This document shows, in pieces, positions 31,389 to 33,298 of a stretch of DNA of 33,298 bases. Source of the DNA: Candidatus Halarchaeoplasma halalkaliphilum (GTDB taxonomy: Archaea; Thermoplasmatota; Thermoplasmata; Halarchaeoplasmatales; Halarchaeoplasmataceae); contig SLLU01000153.1 of assembly GCA_007133925.1 (NCBI GenBank), forward strand, positions 1 to 33,298. The letters are read 5' to 3'. How positions within the stretch are numbered: the first letter of the stretch is position 1; the number at the start of each line of letters is the position of its first letter. A program made the translations under genes and the position numbers. Under the pieces are notes generated by a model. The model was not told the origin of the DNA, did no database searches, and was given only the letters and a program-made list of their open reading frames with translations.

Positions 31389-33298
31389 TTAGGAAATATC
31401 TACCTCTTCCGAACCTGCTTCTTCGTCTTCCTCCATATACATATCTTCATCCCCGTACATATCCTTGTCATATACATCCATGGGCTCCGATTTCCTTGTT
31501 GTCTTGTATATGTAGTACATCAGAGCCAACAGCACTATGATTATACCGATGACAGGCAGTATCCACAGGGGTGCGTCTGTGTCCGAGGGTTCATCTTCCT
31601 TTTCGGGCTCCACCACCAACACCGTCGCCGTGAGGTTATGGAAGGTTATGTGGTATGTCCCGGGTTCGCGGAACGTATGTAACATCGTATGCTCCGCACT
31701 CCCTCCGGCAGGTATGGTGAGTGTGTACTTCACAACATCGTCTATGAGCAGTTCCAACTCACCGTCTGCTTCCCCTGTGTTATCACCTGATATGAATATG
31801 ACAACGTCCTCAAGAGGGGCCTCACCGTCTCTGGGATACACGCTCAACTGAAGGTTGGTGAGTTCGGGTACTGGTTCTTGGACGATGACTTCCTCCTCAA
31901 GGCCCGCAAAATGGACAACGTAGGTTCCCGGCTCTTGTAAGACGTGGTTGAATGTGTGTTCCGCACCCTCTCCGGCAGGTATGGTGAGGGAATAAACTGT
32001 CCCCTCATGGATAACTACTTCCAGGGTTCCGTCCAGCTGACCGGTGTTGTTAGCCCGAACCGTTATGTTCACTTCCAGGGGTGCGGTTCCTTCCAAGGGG
32101 GTAACTATCAATTCAGGATCCACGGGTTCGAACATGGGTTCAAGGACCGTGATCATCTCCGTCAGCTCACCGAAGGTGACCTCATGAAGACCAGGGTCTT
32201 GGAATATATGCGTTATCGATGCGTACCGGGTTCCGTTCGCAGGAAGCTCGAGTGTGTGGATCACGTTTCCTTCCGCGTACACGTCTATCTCACCCTGAGC
32301 CCCGCCCGAATTGCTCGCACCAACGGTTATGTTCACTTCCAGGGGAGAATACCCCTCAATGGGTGTTACTTCAAGGGAAAGGTTCTCCGGTTGGAATACG
32401 GGGATTGTGACGGTGACACTTCTGTGAGATACATCCGGAACAAGTTGATCGGACAGCCTTGATGTGACCTCAATATCGTATGAACCAGGAGTCCAGTCCG
32501 TAGTTACACTACCAGATACGTTGAATCTAAGGTGCGTACCATTGTCTATGACAAGTTCAGGATCGGAATCGCTGAAAACCTCAATGCCTTCATGGTCTTT
32601 TATCACCAGTGTGGACACGAAGCGGTCCCTGTCAGTATCCACATCCCGCACCCTGCGGGAGGGGTACTCCTCCTCAATTTCCACCTCTATGGTCAAGTCC
32701 AAGGGTTCACCGGTAATGATACGGGACGGAACGTCCATTTCACCATGGCGTATCACGCCCATGGCGAGCAGTTCGCTCCAGTGATCATCAGGGAATGGAT
32801 AGCCATCCACTTGTCCGTGCCTCTCCATCATCACGAACCCATCCGCGGTATTGTATTCAACTATCTTGAAGGGACCCTGGGTTATCCATGACAGTCCATA
32901 GGTGTTCTGCCAGTCAGTGATGGCATCTATCTCGACACCGATTTCATGGTATCTGTTTACGGCAATGGGCCCGGATATGTATGGAGGAAGCCACTGGGCG
33001 TTCTTGAGGTTGATGAGAGTGTTCCTGAAGTCCACTGTTTGATCCTCACTGATCCAGTGCACGTAATTGGTTCCGGCTATGTTCGTCCACTCGTATCGAT
33101 CATGTTCGGTATTGTCTGAATCTGCGTACTCAGTCTCTCCCCTCAGATGGGACACCGCTTCGTAGAGCTGCCATGGATGCATGGGGAAGGAACCGTAGTA
33201 ACCACATATCTCCGAGTCTGCCGGGAACGTGTAGTCTCCATAGTAAGTGATGATCCCTTCAACCGCATCCACGATCTCTATGGCATGTATATTCTGGA
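31389..33298 (-). CDS. Surface-anchored solute-binding protein (SBP_bac_5-like), partial at the right edge; three CARDB-like repeats, C-terminal TM and acidic tail
   Basis: Reading frame open to the window edge upstream of the track's GTG start (...QNIHAIEIVDAVEGIITYYG). SBP_bac_5-like 'LSWITQGPFKIVEYNTADGFVMMERH'; three 'L.V.P..G.(A/S)PLEV.ITV.A.N.G' repeats; LWILPVIGIIIVLLALMYYIYKTTRK then DMYGDEDMYMEEDEEAGSEE. Confidence 0.85.
   Translation of the reverse strand, partial: QNIHAIEIVDAVEGIITYYGDYTFPADSEICGYYGSFPMHPWQLYEAVSHLRGETEYADSDNTEHDRYEWTNIAGTNYVHWISEDQTVDFRNTLINLKNAQWLPPYISGPIAVNRYHEIGVEIDAITDWQNTYGLSWITQGPFKIVEYNTADGFVMMERHGQVDGYPFPDDHWSELLAMGVIRHGEMDVPSRIITGEPLDLTIEVEIEEEYPSRRVRDVDTDRDRFVSTLVIKDHEGIEVFSDSDPELVIDNGTHLRFNVSGSVTTDWTPGSYDIEVTSRLSDQLVPDVSHRSVTVTIPVFQPENLSLEVTPIEGYSPLEVNITVGASNSGGAQGEIDVYAEGNVIHTLELPANGTRYASITHIFQDPGLHEVTFGELTEMITVLEPMFEPVDPELIVTPLEGTAPLEVNITVRANNTGQLDGTLEVVIHEGTVYSLTIPAGEGAEHTFNHVLQEPGTYVVHFAGLEEEVIVQEPVPELTNLQLSVYPRDGEAPLEDVVIFISGDNTGEADGELELLIDDVVKYTLTIPAGGSAEHTMLHTFREPGTYHITFHNLTATVLVVEPEKEDEPSDTDAPLWILPVIGIIIVLLALMYYIYKTTRKSEPMDVYDKDMYGDEDMYMEEDEEAGSEEVDIS

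Noticed and set aside
33270-33272. GTG start of the 31389-33272 ORF in the track
   Set aside because: The frame stays open to the window edge with homologous-looking sequence upstream, so this is an artefact of the boundary, not the true start.

Overview
Archaeal chromosomal window, probably euryarchaeal/Thermoplasmatota-like (inferred from an unsplit rpoB, the archaeal RNAP gene set and TATA-type promoters; no search run). The centre is an RNA polymerase operon: tRNA-Lys(UUU) - rpoH - rpoB - rpoA1 - rpoA2 - rpl30e - nusA. It is followed on the minus strand by a nuoE / nuoF / GltD-NuoG fusion / archaeosine-type radical SAM gene set, and on the plus strand by a replication-flavoured set (OB-fold protein, double zinc ribbon, GINS51-like). 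Very large modular surface proteins flank this core: a partial paralog at 1-1803 missing from the ORF track, an 1834-aa protein with a 440-codon module repeated three times, a 1954-aa membrane-anchored protein, and a partial solute-binding-protein/CARDB-like fusion at the right edge. The best-supported unusual signal is a 30-nt intron inside the T-loop (position 59/60) of the tRNA-Lys gene. It has a complete bulge-helix-bulge splice motif and its removal restores a standard T-arm. Other points of interest are an N-terminal HhH plus Lys-rich extension on RpoA2, a cysteine-pair insertion in RpoB, an orphan electron-bifurcation-type diaphorase beside the radical SAM gene, a membrane-anchor cassette shared by proteins 24 kb apart, and several predicted leaderless promoters. 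No CRISPR array, rRNA or transposase was seen.
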